Below are positions 46,207 through 56,600 of a DNA stretch of 64,000 nt, one piece after another. Where the stretch lies: NCBI RefSeq assembly GCF_014268505.2, contig NZ_JABWQP020000004.1, positions 248,001 to 312,000 of the forward strand. The letters are read 5' to 3'. The notes beneath the pieces were generated by a model, which did not search any database, was not told where the DNA came from, and was given only the letters and a program-made list of their open reading frames with translations. The position numbers and the translations under genes are program-made. This DNA comes from Pseudomonas khorasanensis (GTDB lineage Bacteria; Pseudomonadota; Gammaproteobacteria; Pseudomonadales; Pseudomonadaceae). Within the stretch, counting starts at the first letter, position 1. Every line of letters begins with the position of its first letter.

Positions 46207-49200
46207 ATGGGCACGATAGGGAATAAGGCAGGAGAAGTTTCTTTTGCGTCGGGTGCGGATTATTCAATGCTCCAGCTGGCACTGAGCGAATTTTCCAATT
46301 CAACTGAATATGCGGCGTTGTCTCAGTATTATGAAGCGGCCCGTGCCAGCAGCGATGCGACGGAAAAACTGCTGGCGGTAAAACTTTTTCAGGAAACACT
46401 TGGGTTATTGCTGGATCGCAAGTCTGTCCCTGTACCCGTGGAGGTCAGTCGTATCCAGGCCGAGTTGCACCGTTATGTATCACGGCTGTCAGCGACAGTG
46501 GACATGCTTACCGGCGTGGCCCGGCCGGTCCCGAAAATCATGCACTTCGTCTGGGTCGGTGGCAGTGAGGTTGGCACCATCCAGCGCGATTACATGAATA
46601 TCTGGCGCGAGGTTCTGAAGTCCCAGGATTACAAATTCAACCTCTGGTACGACAGTGATGCACTGCTCGCCTTCGAAATGAATCGGGTAATTCTCGACAG
46701 CGCCAGAATAGATGCGATGGAGTCCGGGGGCGCCAAGGTCACCAAACCCAGCCAGTTGGCGCAAATGATTGAAGACCGCGCGCGTGTACTCAAACACCAG
46801 ATGTTCGACTATCTGAATCAGCCGAAGTGGGCGGGCCGGGCGGACCAGGCTCGCATCGATCTGATGGTTCGCGCGTACGGCAAGGATCGCGCGACGCTGG
46901 AGGCTTTCCGCCAGCGGTGTCTGGAGACGCATCTGGCCATGGCCGGGACGGACTTGCAGTTGCGCGACGTTCACTATGAATTTGCCGGGCACTTTCTACA
47001 GGATGTCTATCAACGCGAAGTGGCCATGCGCGGCAACTTTGCCGCGGCGAGCGATGTAGTGCGTTTGCAGGCCGAACACATGGAAGGTGGCCGTTACAGC
47101 GACATGGATTACTTGCCGCCGCTGGCCGACAAGTTGGGCGGTGTGGACATCAGTGCGTTCAGTAGTAATCAGCGATTGGGCGTTCTGCAACTGTTGCTCA
47201 ACCATAACGAGGCGTTGATGCCCGGACGGGATCAAGCACGCTATGAGGACAGGACCGGCAGCATTCCGTCCAGTCTCAAGGACGCTCTCGTTGCTTTCGC
47301 TTGCGCTAAACCTGATGTCGGTGAAGTTTTCGTTCCACCGCATGACACCTCGGTGCCCCATAACGGGTTTCGCATGGGCACTCAAATCGACAGAGAAATG
47401 AACGCTCATTTCCTTGCTCATCCTGACAGTGGCATGACCTTGGCAATCAAACAGTTGATTCGCTTCAACTATGACTGTCTGTATGACGTAGAACGCAGGG
47501 CTGCGGCGCAGGGAATAAGTTGGGCACAGAGTGACGAGCTGTCGCTAGTCATTGAAAGCGTATTAAACGAAAAAAGAAAAGGGGTAAAGCTAGGTCAACC
47601 GATTGAGGACTTTCTGAGTCAATTAGGCCAGGCCATCTATGACTATTACAAGGATGGCATTCGTGTCGACGCTCGCAGCACGATAGCCATGACCGGGCCT
47701 GGTGCTGCAGTCACCGGTCTAAAGCAATACATCGACATGCATCTTCTTGCGGCTTCCGAGCTCAGTATTCAGGAACGTTTGCGTCTGGCTGAAGGCTACA
47801 ACGTCGATACCGAAGAGGAAAAAATCTCCGGCTGGACTGTCAACGATGATCCGGAGCAGTGGCTGGCGAAAGAGCAGGAGAAATGGAGCTCCGGCAAACT
47901 CAAGTCTCGTTACGCCGGCCAGTTTCCGGATCTGCTGAAAGAGCAGACCCTGAGCTTCAAACGAGGCTGGCCTGTCATAGAGGGCAAACCGGTTCTGTTG
48001 ACCCCAGTGCTGCAACAACTGATGCATGACTTGGGCGATCCGTTCATTCGCGCGCTGAAAGACAAGTTGACCGGCGACATTACCTTCCACAAAGCCGTTT
48101 CCATCGGTTTCGACACCCGTCAGCAAATACGGGCTCAACCTGACCATGAACTGCCGCCCTCGCACGGCGCCGAGTCCACCAGCAACCTGAACGAGTTGCT
48201 CACCCGGGTTGCCCACCGCTCGCTTGCCGTCGAACAACTGAGCCCATTGCTGCGCGTGATGCTGGGTGGGATGTTCGGGGCGGCGAGCGTGGATACCGAC
48301 GGCTTCGCCAGTACGTGGAAGGAGGTGGTGAACCTGGCCACACAAACCGGCGTCGATGGGCTTTTTGCCCGCTACAACGCGATCGAAAGAGCCTTGCACC
48401 TGCGCTCGACTCCGGCCTTCGAAGCCGGCCTTGCAAGTGCAGGTCAGCCGGGCGACCACACCGCGCGTGAACTCAAGGTACTGGCGTTTAACGACCCGCT
48501 GACGTTGCAGCAGTGGGGCGAGCGCATCGGGCAGATCAACAGCACGGCGCAACGTGAGTATCGCAGGCAAATTTTCAGGCGCGGCAGGCAAGTGGGGGCC
48601 GAGCTGTTCGAGGCAGGAGCCATTTCTGCCAGACAACTGCCACAGGATTTGCTCATGCGTACACCGGGCGATCCAGGTCGCCGTTGCTATCCGCTGGCGC
48701 TGATGATGGCGGCGGCGCTGGCGCTTGGCGACTCGGCGGAGCGCGCGCTGATCGGCCGGGTGGCCAATGCCAGTCTGGCCGCTGAAGATGCCGATTCGCG
48801 TGCTTTGCTGTCGGCGCTGGATGAATTGCAGAGCGCGCCCTTTTCTGAGGTCGGAACGCCTCAAGGCAGTCATGGTCTGGAGGGTATTGCGCAAGTGCTG
48901 GAGGCAAAGGCAGCGCCGACGGTCCTGCTGCTCGACACCGGTAACCATGCGCTGTTGGTGGCAAAAACGCTGGTGGCCGGCCAGACGGCCTACCGTTTTT
49001 ACGAGCCCAATTTCGCCATTTACGGATTTTCCCGGGTGCAAGACCTCAGGTACGGCATACAGCGATACTTGAAGGGTGATGAAGGCGCAATGGCCAGGTT
49101 ATATGGTCTCGCTGACGGCGACGCTGCACGATTCAATGTTGTCGAACTGAACACCCAGGCGATTGCCGACAAGATGGTTTCGTCGAATACCCGGTTGGAC

Positions 49201-52200
49201 AGGTTTCTGCAAAACGCACCCATTTTCGACGCCAGCGCGCCTGCGGTCTGGGAAAAGCAAGCCGTGGGGCGTCATCGCTCCCTGAGTGAAAACGCCCGGA
49301 TGGGCGCAAGTCTGGCGCATCTGGATGGCCATTACTGGGCTCGGGAGTTTTCACAGACCTGCGCTCAATTGCGCACCGAGCACAAGCTGAGCGCAGGGTT
49401 TTTGCCCTTGCTGGACACGGTTCAACACAACCCGGACGCGAGTTATAGCGTGACATGGGTCGATGCCCGCGATCCACAAATCACCCGAGTAGTCACCACC
49501 ACCGATGCGCGGCTCAGCAAACTGAAACAGCACGTTCAGCGCCTGGTGACGGCAGTGCGCGGCCAGCCGTCAGTTGCGGGGGAGGCTGACGGCGGCAGTC
49601 GATTGAGTTTTGCTTTTGCTATCCAGACGCTGGTCACCGAGATGCGAAACCGCGAGTATCAGACCGGGAAAGAGCAAGTGCCGACGTTGTCGATCGCGCT
49701 TCAGGTGCAGGTCTACGTCAGTTACGCCCAGTTGGTTTATGGCGTATTGAGCGATTCGTTGCAAATCATCAACCTCGTCCGGCAGGTGGCTGCCAGCGAG
49801 CAGGCGCTGGCGTTGCGCCAGTCATCGCTGTCCGGTCGGCTGCTGGGCCGGGCCGCTGCGGGGATAGGGGTTGGATTCTCTGCCGTCAACGTAGGCTTTG
49901 ATGTCTACGGATTGACGGTGGCCACCCATCAGGAACAACGCTCGCGGCTGGCCACACAACTGGTGTTTGACGTGACGGCACTGGCGCTGGATATCACTGC
50001 GCTGGCGGTTGGCGGAACGGTGGGCGCTGCCGCCGCGATTCTGTCGGTGCCCTTGCTTGGCGTCGGCATCGGCGTCACAGCCATCGCCAGCAATCTAGGA
50101 CAAATCAGCGACAAGGCCAAAGCCGTGGGCGCGCACCTGCGTAAGGTTCAAGACGCCTACGGGCCCGGCGTTTACACGCGCAAGGATGGCGTGCTGACAT
50201 TTGAACCCGAGGCCGTCATCACCGAGCTGGATTTGCAAGGCAACCGGATCCGCTTCGACAGCCAGAAGTTTTACCCCATGGATCGTGGAGGGCTTGAGCT
50301 GCCGCAGTTCAACATTGATCCGAAGCGCCGGCACCAGGCAATTGATATCCGCGAGGCGCTCGGATTGCCAGAGGCTGTCAGTTTGATCCGGCCGGCACCC
50401 GGTGATGTGCAGACGGTTGTGCTGCCGTGTACGCCGCTGTGTTACTACGGTTATGAGTACCAGCTTGGAACGGCCGGCTATCCCTACCAGCCACAGCCAG
50501 GTGAGTTGGAACGCGAGCCCCGGCAAGCAAGCGAAATGCCCTCGCTTGGCGTGCTCAGTGCTTTTTCGCCAATCGGCGTGTTAATTGATTCGCTCGCCCA
50601 GCCATACATGGAGACCTGGTACCCGAGCCTGCGCAACCGGACCGTGGAAAAGCTGGAGTACGACAAGAGTGGGGAACAGCGTTTCTATCTCTTCGCCAAC
50701 ACGCCTTTTCCGCACATTCTCTACAAGCTGCACCCGTTCAATAAGCCTACGCAAATCCGCGTGACACTCGACGACCACGTGCGCCAATTGCTGGTGCCGG
50801 CGTTGCCGGAAGAATGGAAACAGTGCATTTCCTACGAGATCCTTACGCGTTCACCGGGGGTTCGCCAGCTCTGGTTGACGCCTGGCCTCGTGGCGGTTTA
50901 CTTGCGTAATGACTCGGCGAGCCAGTGGATCATTCATGCGCCTTGGGCCAGCGAAGACACGGTGCGCTTCGAGGACACAGGCTTGGCTGTCGACGGAATT
51001 CGCATAGAAGGTCGGGTGGACTTCATTGAGTTGGGCAATGGCGAATTGTTCAGTGTCGACCTGCAAACGCAGCGCTTGGTGCTAATGTCTATCACGCTGC
51101 AGCATAAGGCTGTGCAGGCAGGCTCGTCGACATGGAGTGTTTCGGTTGGCCGGCAAACCTCCCAAGCCGCAGTGCTCGCCCGCGTTCGAGCGCTGGCGGC
51201 GGAGCAGCGCGTTGCAGCGGCCCATATACCGTTACACAAGCTGAGGGTGCCGATGAGTCCGGCGGCCCGGCCCGCGTTTGTCACTGCCTGGTACGACGTG
51301 GCGCGTGCCCGCCTGCTGTATGCACGCAACCTCCCAAACGATGTCAGTGACGGTGCTGTGCTGGGGAGTGTCAACGCCGGGCACGCCTGGTTTTATCATC
51401 CGGAGCACGCGACAGTGTGGCGGGTCGATGTGATCACCGGCACGGTCAATCATCGCTACCGTCTGATGAATCCGGCCAGTGGTTCCAGGATTACGGCTTT
51501 TGAGCAGACGTCCCGCGGACTGCGTGTCCGGCAAAAAATGCTTGAAGTCACCAGCGGGGTAGAGGTCGGTTTCGAGTACCTTCTGTATGAAATGGCGGTA
51601 GTGCTTACGGGCATCGATACGTCAGCCGACTGGAGCGATTACACACCGAAGCTTGCAGCGCAGTTCTGGCATTCATTGGTGGCTCGTTTCACAACACCGC
51701 GCACTTATGCCGACGGGACGCCGGACATGGCGCCAAGCCTGAGCGCCTGGGGACCGACCGGATTCGTGCAAATACGCCGTCATGAAAAGCAGACGCTGCG
51801 CGATCTGGCCTGGATCCGTCTGGCGGATCGTCTGTTTTTCCAGTTGGACCACGACACTGGCCTGAAGCTGGACACCGTCCTGCTGACCTGGGATGACGGC
51901 CTGGGCGATTATCCGCTGTTCTACAGTAAGCAAGCCACGATGCTGTTCCGGCAATCGGCATCGGCGGAGGGGCAAGTCATGGCCACGGATGTCATCGATG
52001 TCAGCAAATTCGACCGGCGTCATATCGCGACCCGCGAAGACGGTCGGCTGTACGAGATAGACAAGCAAGGCCAACTGCAGTTTGTGGGTGTCGGGGCGTA
52101 TTGGTTGAAGAAAAATACCGATTGGCTCTCTGCCTTGGCCGTTATTGCCAGACAGTATCGAACCGCACCGTTCCCGATCATCGGGCTGAGCAATGTCTCG

Positions 52201-53337
52201 GGGACTCACTCCGTGGCGGCGTGGTGTATCAACGAACACGTCGTGCTGACCGATGTCGGGTCGGGCAGAGAGTTGGCGTTGCTGGGGCTCAATCCGGACT
52301 CAAATGCGGCCTGGCTGCTGGATGTCCTCGCCGGGGAGCTTTATCGGCAGGCACTGGTTCCAATCGCGGCGTTACGCCAGGTATTTACCGATGGCACCCG
52401 GTTCGTGCATCCCGGCCAGTTGCCTGCAGCGACCAGGGTCTGGAGTCAGTGGTCGTTCACGCAAGTGGTGCCCCATGGTCAGGGACTGCTCGGACAAACC
52501 TACGAAGGCGTTCAACTGGAATTGCTCGATCAGCAGCCGGCACGCATTGTCGGCCTCGACAACCAATGGTCTTACAGGGGAGGCCAGACGGCTGAGCATC
52601 TGCGCTGGCGATTGAATGCGTTACTGCGCGGGAAGTCCCATGCACCGGTGCTACAAGTCGAAAGCTTTGGCGATCGCTACAAGTACTTCGTGCCGGAACT
52701 GGATCGTCTATTCGACGTTTCGGGCCGCGCCGATGGGCAATGGGCGGTGTTTCTGGGAACCCGCAACGAATCGGTGCCGATGCTCTACGACCCGGTCGAT
52801 GGTTTGATGTTTACACGTGGCGCGCCCGACAATCTTTGGCTTGCGGACTGCCATGCTCGCCGTGATGGCAAGGTACTGACACTGGAAATGCAGGGCGAGG
52901 TCACAGACGTCGTGGCGCTGCTGCCAGACGGTGTCGATAAGGTGATCCTGGCATTCGGTTCGCAGACATCAAGTTATTGTGTGTCGGACGACGCCTGGCA
53001 GCGACTGGATTGCATTGTGGTCGATAGCCGGCGTCCGCTGGATGTCGAGGCGACGAGAACATACGCGCTGATTCTGGACATGGCCGCCACCGACCGACTG
53101 CTGGTGTCGCTGGTGGATGGAAACCTCGTATTGGCCGATCCCGACAATGCCCACAGTCTGATCGTGCGCGATGCCGAGCCACAGTCCGGTGAGCCGGTAC
53201 TGTCGCTGCAGATGGGGATCAAGTTTCACGACAAACTTCACGCGTTCCCGATCAGGAAATGGATCGAGGCGCTGTCACTGGCTGGGGGCGATAACACGGT
53301 TGGCAGTCTGGTTGCGGCGATTCAAAAGCTCATCTGA
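46207..53337 (+). CDS. Large TcdB/LifA-like toxin: GT44 glycosyltransferase, C58-like protease, pore segment (copy 1)
   Basis: The 2376-residue protein resembles large clostridial glucosylating toxins and lymphostatin. After an N-terminal helical part, the GT44 domain (about 105-560) shows HFVWVGG (113-119), ASDVVR (D283, R286) and the DxD of YSDMDYLPPL (D299, D301), matching the sugar-nucleotide and metal residues of TcdB. A papain/YopT-like segment has C827 (GRRCYPL), H914 (GNHALLV) and E933 (YEPNF). A hydrophobic stretch (about 1213-1298; GIGVGFSAVNVGFDVYG onward) resembles the TcdA/TcdB pore region. The last 1000 residues are beta-rich; no choline-binding-type repeats are seen. There is no signal peptide. 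ATG 46207 follows AAGGAA; ATG 46183 lacks a ribosome site. The domain calls are by motif; target and export route are unknown. Confidence 0.82.
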   Translation: MGTIGNKAGEVSFASGADYSMLQLALSEFSNSTEYAALSQYYEAARASSDATEKLLAVKLFQETLGLLLDRKSVPVPVEVSRIQAELHRYVSRLSATVDMLTGVARPVPKIMHFVWVGGSEVGTIQRDYMNIWREVLKSQDYKFNLWYDSDALLAFEMNRVILDSARIDAMESGGAKVTKPSQLAQMIEDRARVLKHQMFDYLNQPKWAGRADQARIDLMVRAYGKDRATLEAFRQRCLETHLAMAGTDLQLRDVHYEFAGHFLQDVYQREVAMRGNFAAASDVVRLQAEHMEGGRYSDMDYLPPLADKLGGVDISAFSSNQRLGVLQLLLNHNEALMPGRDQARYEDRTGSIPSSLKDALVAFACAKPDVGEVFVPPHDTSVPHNGFRMGTQIDREMNAHFLAHPDSGMTLAIKQLIRFNYDCLYDVERRAAAQGISWAQSDELSLVIESVLNEKRKGVKLGQPIEDFLSQLGQAIYDYYKDGIRVDARSTIAMTGPGAAVTGLKQYIDMHLLAASELSIQERLRLAEGYNVDTEEEKISGWTVNDDPEQWLAKEQEKWSSGKLKSRYAGQFPDLLKEQTLSFKRGWPVIEGKPVLLTPVLQQLMHDLGDPFIRALKDKLTGDITFHKAVSIGFDTRQQIRAQPDHELPPSHGAESTSNLNELLTRVAHRSLAVEQLSPLLRVMLGGMFGAASVDTDGFASTWKEVVNLATQTGVDGLFARYNAIERALHLRSTPAFEAGLASAGQPGDHTARELKVLAFNDPLTLQQWGERIGQINSTAQREYRRQIFRRGRQVGAELFEAGAISARQLPQDLLMRTPGDPGRRCYPLALMMAAALALGDSAERALIGRVANASLAAEDADSRALLSALDELQSAPFSEVGTPQGSHGLEGIAQVLEAKAAPTVLLLDTGNHALLVAKTLVAGQTAYRFYEPNFAIYGFSRVQDLRYGIQRYLKGDEGAMARLYGLADGDAARFNVVELNTQAIADKMVSSNTRLDRFLQNAPIFDASAPAVWEKQAVGRHRSLSENARMGASLAHLDGHYWAREFSQTCAQLRTEHKLSAGFLPLLDTVQHNPDASYSVTWVDARDPQITRVVTTTDARLSKLKQHVQRLVTAVRGQPSVAGEADGGSRLSFAFAIQTLVTEMRNREYQTGKEQVPTLSIALQVQVYVSYAQLVYGVLSDSLQIINLVRQVAASEQALALRQSSLSGRLLGRAAAGIGVGFSAVNVGFDVYGLTVATHQEQRSRLATQLVFDVTALALDITALAVGGTVGAAAAILSVPLLGVGIGVTAIASNLGQISDKAKAVGAHLRKVQDAYGPGVYTRKDGVLTFEPEAVITELDLQGNRIRFDSQKFYPMDRGGLELPQFNIDPKRRHQAIDIREALGLPEAVSLIRPAPGDVQTVVLPCTPLCYYGYEYQLGTAGYPYQPQPGELEREPRQASEMPSLGVLSAFSPIGVLIDSLAQPYMETWYPSLRNRTVEKLEYDKSGEQRFYLFANTPFPHILYKLHPFNKPTQIRVTLDDHVRQLLVPALPEEWKQCISYEILTRSPGVRQLWLTPGLVAVYLRNDSASQWIIHAPWASEDTVRFEDTGLAVDGIRIEGRVDFIELGNGELFSVDLQTQRLVLMSITLQHKAVQAGSSTWSVSVGRQTSQAAVLARVRALAAEQRVAAAHIPLHKLRVPMSPAARPAFVTAWYDVARARLLYARNLPNDVSDGAVLGSVNAGHAWFYHPEHATVWRVDVITGTVNHRYRLMNPASGSRITAFEQTSRGLRVRQKMLEVTSGVEVGFEYLLYEMAVVLTGIDTSADWSDYTPKLAAQFWHSLVARFTTPRTYADGTPDMAPSLSAWGPTGFVQIRRHEKQTLRDLAWIRLADRLFFQLDHDTGLKLDTVLLTWDDGLGDYPLFYSKQATMLFRQSASAEGQVMATDVIDVSKFDRRHIATREDGRLYEIDKQGQLQFVGVGAYWLKKNTDWLSALAVIARQYRTAPFPIIGLSNVSGTHSVAAWCINEHVVLTDVGSGRELALLGLNPDSNAAWLLDVLAGELYRQALVPIAALRQVFTDGTRFVHPGQLPAATRVWSQWSFTQVVPHGQGLLGQTYEGVQLELLDQQPARIVGLDNQWSYRGGQTAEHLRWRLNALLRGKSHAPVLQVESFGDRYKYFVPELDRLFDVSGRADGQWAVFLGTRNESVPMLYDPVDGLMFTRGAPDNLWLADCHARRDGKVLTLEMQGEVTDVVALLPDGVDKVILAFGSQTSSYCVSDDAWQRLDCIVVDSRRPLDVEATRTYALILDMAATDRLLVSLVDGNLVLADPDNAHSLIVRDAEPQSGEPVLSLQMGIKFHDKLHAFPIRKWIEALSLAGGDNTVGSLVAAIQKLI

Positions 53338-53360
53338 CATATCCAGCCAACATTGTCCGT

Positions 53361-53396
53361 AAAGGTCGTAAACGCTGCGTTTACGGCCTTTTTTTG
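53361..53396 (+). terminator. Terminator after toxin copy 1
   Basis: AAAGGTCGTAAACGC pairs with GCGTTTACGGCCTTT, followed by a T-rich run. The remaining 230 bp to the second toxin are AT-rich and probably carry its own promoter. Confidence 0.92.
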
Positions 53397-53625
53397 TTTT
53401 TTTAGGTTTTCAAATAAAACGTCGCTGACCAATGTTATATGGGAAGGATTGGTTTTAAATGATCAAATGAAATGTGTGGTTTCAGACTTGTCTCGATATA
53501 CCGTTTAATACCTTGTCGCGTTTGTCGCTATTGAAATTATTTGAATGTCTTCCTGTTTGAGTTTGTTCTCGTTCATCGTTATTTTTTCGCTCTGTAGTTC
53601 TCTCTACTTTATTGGGTAAGTTGCT

Positions 53626-56600
53626 ATGAAGGTCGTGGATTTGGCAGGTGGCGAAAATTACATTGGTTTTAATGCGCTGTTAAGGTTGACGGACTTTGAG
53701 CAGGCTTTATTGCCATATAAAGGCAGTCAACGCTATGGCGCACTGCTGCGCTATTACGCTGCGTGCGTCGACGCCAAAAGTTCGCAACAGTTGCTCGAGC
53801 CGCTGGGCCTGCTCCGCCAGACTCTTGAGCAGGTAGCAGGATCGATGCGGATGAGACGCGAAGTGGAGTTATTGGCGCCCGCCTCGCAACTGTCACAGGT
53901 TTATCGAAAGGTCGAAGACTTTGAGTCCCATGTGCAGTCCAGTGCCGCATTGATCAAAGTGCGGGCAACACCCGTGCCCAACATTCTTCATTTTGTCTGG
54001 CTCGGCGGTGGGGTCGGCGAGATTCAACGCGATTACCTTAACGTGTGGAAACAAGTTCTCGCTGGCCACGGTTACACACTTAACCTCTGGCACGATAGCG
54101 ACGCGCTACTTGCCTACCAGACCAACAAACTCATCGTTGAAGCGGCCAAGGCCGACGCCTTGGCAAAAGTTGCCGGCAAAGAAGTCTCCGAGAATGAATT
54201 GGCCACGCTTTTTGAAGAGCGCGCCATTATTCTCAAACAACAAATGTTCGCGCATATCAGTGCCGCGACGACGAGCGGCGAGTCGGCCGATGGCGCGCGC
54301 ATCGACTTGCTGGTAAGCGCCTATGGCCAGAACGCTGCAGAACTTGAATCGCTCAAAATGAGTCATCGCAGCAGTCTGTTGGCTCTGGCCGACGGCAACT
54401 TGCAACTGCGTGACCTGCACGGCGCCGTTCCGTTGCAACTGCAGGATATCTACGCGCGGGAAACGGGTTTACGCGGCAACCTGGCTGCGGCCTCCGACGT
54501 CGTTCGCGCCGAAGTCCTGCACGGTGAGGGCGGCAGCTATGCCGATGTCGATAACCTGCCGCCACTGAGCAATATCCTCGGCAGCACGGATATCAGTGCT
54601 TTTGGGAGCGATGCACGCGTGGGCGTGTTGCAATTGTTGCTGGATCATAATTCCGAGTGGATGCCGGGGCGCCAAAAGTTGCGCAGTCGTTATGCCAGCT
54701 ACCTGGAAAGTATCCCCGCAGAGCACCTTGCGGCGTTGCAGGGCTTTGCCAAAAGCAGCCCCTCCCTTGCTGAGGTTTTTCAGGCGCCGGCAGACCGCCT
54801 TGCGCGCCCATTTGCATTGCGTGCGGTGGCCGAAGGAGGCTCGATGAGCAACGCATTTCTGATGGCTCATCCCGGCGCGGCAATGCTGCAGACCCTTATC
54901 GAGCGGTTCCGCTTCAACTATGACTTGATCGACGCCACCGCTCGCCTGGGCATGCAACGAGGGATTGCGCTGAGTGACTTTGATCGGTTGACGCCGGTGG
55001 CCGAAGAGGTACTTGCCCAAACCTACGGTGTGCTGGAAGAACTGGCCACCGAGCGGGAAATCTCCGCAAGGCTGCTGGCGAGTGCAGCAGCCGGCCACTT
55101 CAGCGACGGCATTCGCCTCCAAAGCGAGTGGACGATCTACTTGACCGGCCCCGGCGCCATGCGCGATGGCATGGCCGATTACGAGCGCGCTCATCTGACC
55201 CCGGCGGATGCGCAGGCGGTGCGCCGCGACGCTGCTATTGCCGCCCTGCCGACTATTAACCGCAACACCGAAGAAGAACAGGATCATTCTTGGAAAGACA
55301 ATGAAACCGATCCGCTGCAATGGGTTAAAAAGGAGCAGCAACGCTGGCAGGAGGGCAGCTACAAGACTCGCTATGCGGGCGATATCACAGAGTTGCTCCT
55401 AGGCTCGACCATTGAGTTCGAGCAAGGCTGGCCATTAATCGAAGGACGGGCAGTGTTGCTGACCCAAATCCTGCAGCGACTGGTCGATGGGCTCGGCGAT
55501 CGCTTTGTCGAGGCCATGCGCCTGGGCCACGATGGTGCGATTACTTTCGAAGAGCCATTGCCGTTGAGCTTTGCTGATCGTCAACTGATCAGGCATCAGC
55601 CGCTCGATGCACGACCCGCGGTGTATCCCCGTGACCGGCGAAGCTTGAATCTGGGGCTGGACGAAGTGTTGAGCGGCATGGCTCAAGGTGAGCTGTCTCT
55701 GGCCGAGATAACGCCGCTGCAACGCCTGGCGCTGGGCGCGTTGCTGGGCATTGATTCGCTGCATGACCAAGGATTCGAAGCGGTCCGTGGTCAGACAGAT
55801 AACTTGGCCAACAGCGTGCGCGAGCGGGGGGCGTCGAGTCGCTATGCCGTTATTGAACGGCACCTGTATACCCGTAAAGAACCGGCATTCCTGGCAGGTC
55901 TGGTCAGCCATATCACCGCGCCGGCAGCTTCGGTGGGCGCGCTGGCTCTGAAAAAGGCTGCGCTGACGAAGGCTCACTCTTTGCAGCAGTGGGGACGCTA
56001 CGTTGCGCAGATCCAGCAAGCGGCCACGCTTGAGCATCGCTTGCAAATCGCCGAGCGCGTCGATCAGGTGTTCGGCCAACTCGACGTCAGTAGTGTATTA
56101 CCGGTCCCGCAAGATCTGTTGGTCGATGGCGTGGGCGAATCCATTGGTGGGCGTTGTTATCCGCTGACCCTGATGATGGCCGCGGCTTTCGCCACTGGGG
56201 AGGAAGCTTCGCGGCGCCTGCGCGAGCGTTTTTACCTGGCTGTCATGGAGCCGCAACAGAATGATTCGATTGTTTTTTTGCAAGCGCTGGAGGAGCTGCA
56301 AGGTACCCGTTTGAGTGAAGTGGGAACCACGCTTTTGCGCGCTGATGTAGCGCAGATCACGGCGGCCCTGGCGGACTTTGCCGTCGATCGAACGCTGTTG
56401 CTCAACTCAGACAATCACTCGCTGCTGGTGGCGAAAACCCGGGTGGGTGAAAAGACCCTCTTTCATTTTTACGACCCCAACTTTGGTGTGTTCGAGTTCG
56501 AGACGCCTGCCATGCTCCAGCGCGCGCTTGAACATCTTCTTCTGAAAATGGGTATGGCCAAATATTATGCCGCCTACGGTACCGAGATCCGGCCAACGTT

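Noticed and set aside
47719..49041. 440-codon minus-strand frame
   Set aside because: Complement of toxin copy 1, whose protein aligns with copy 2 over this whole stretch.
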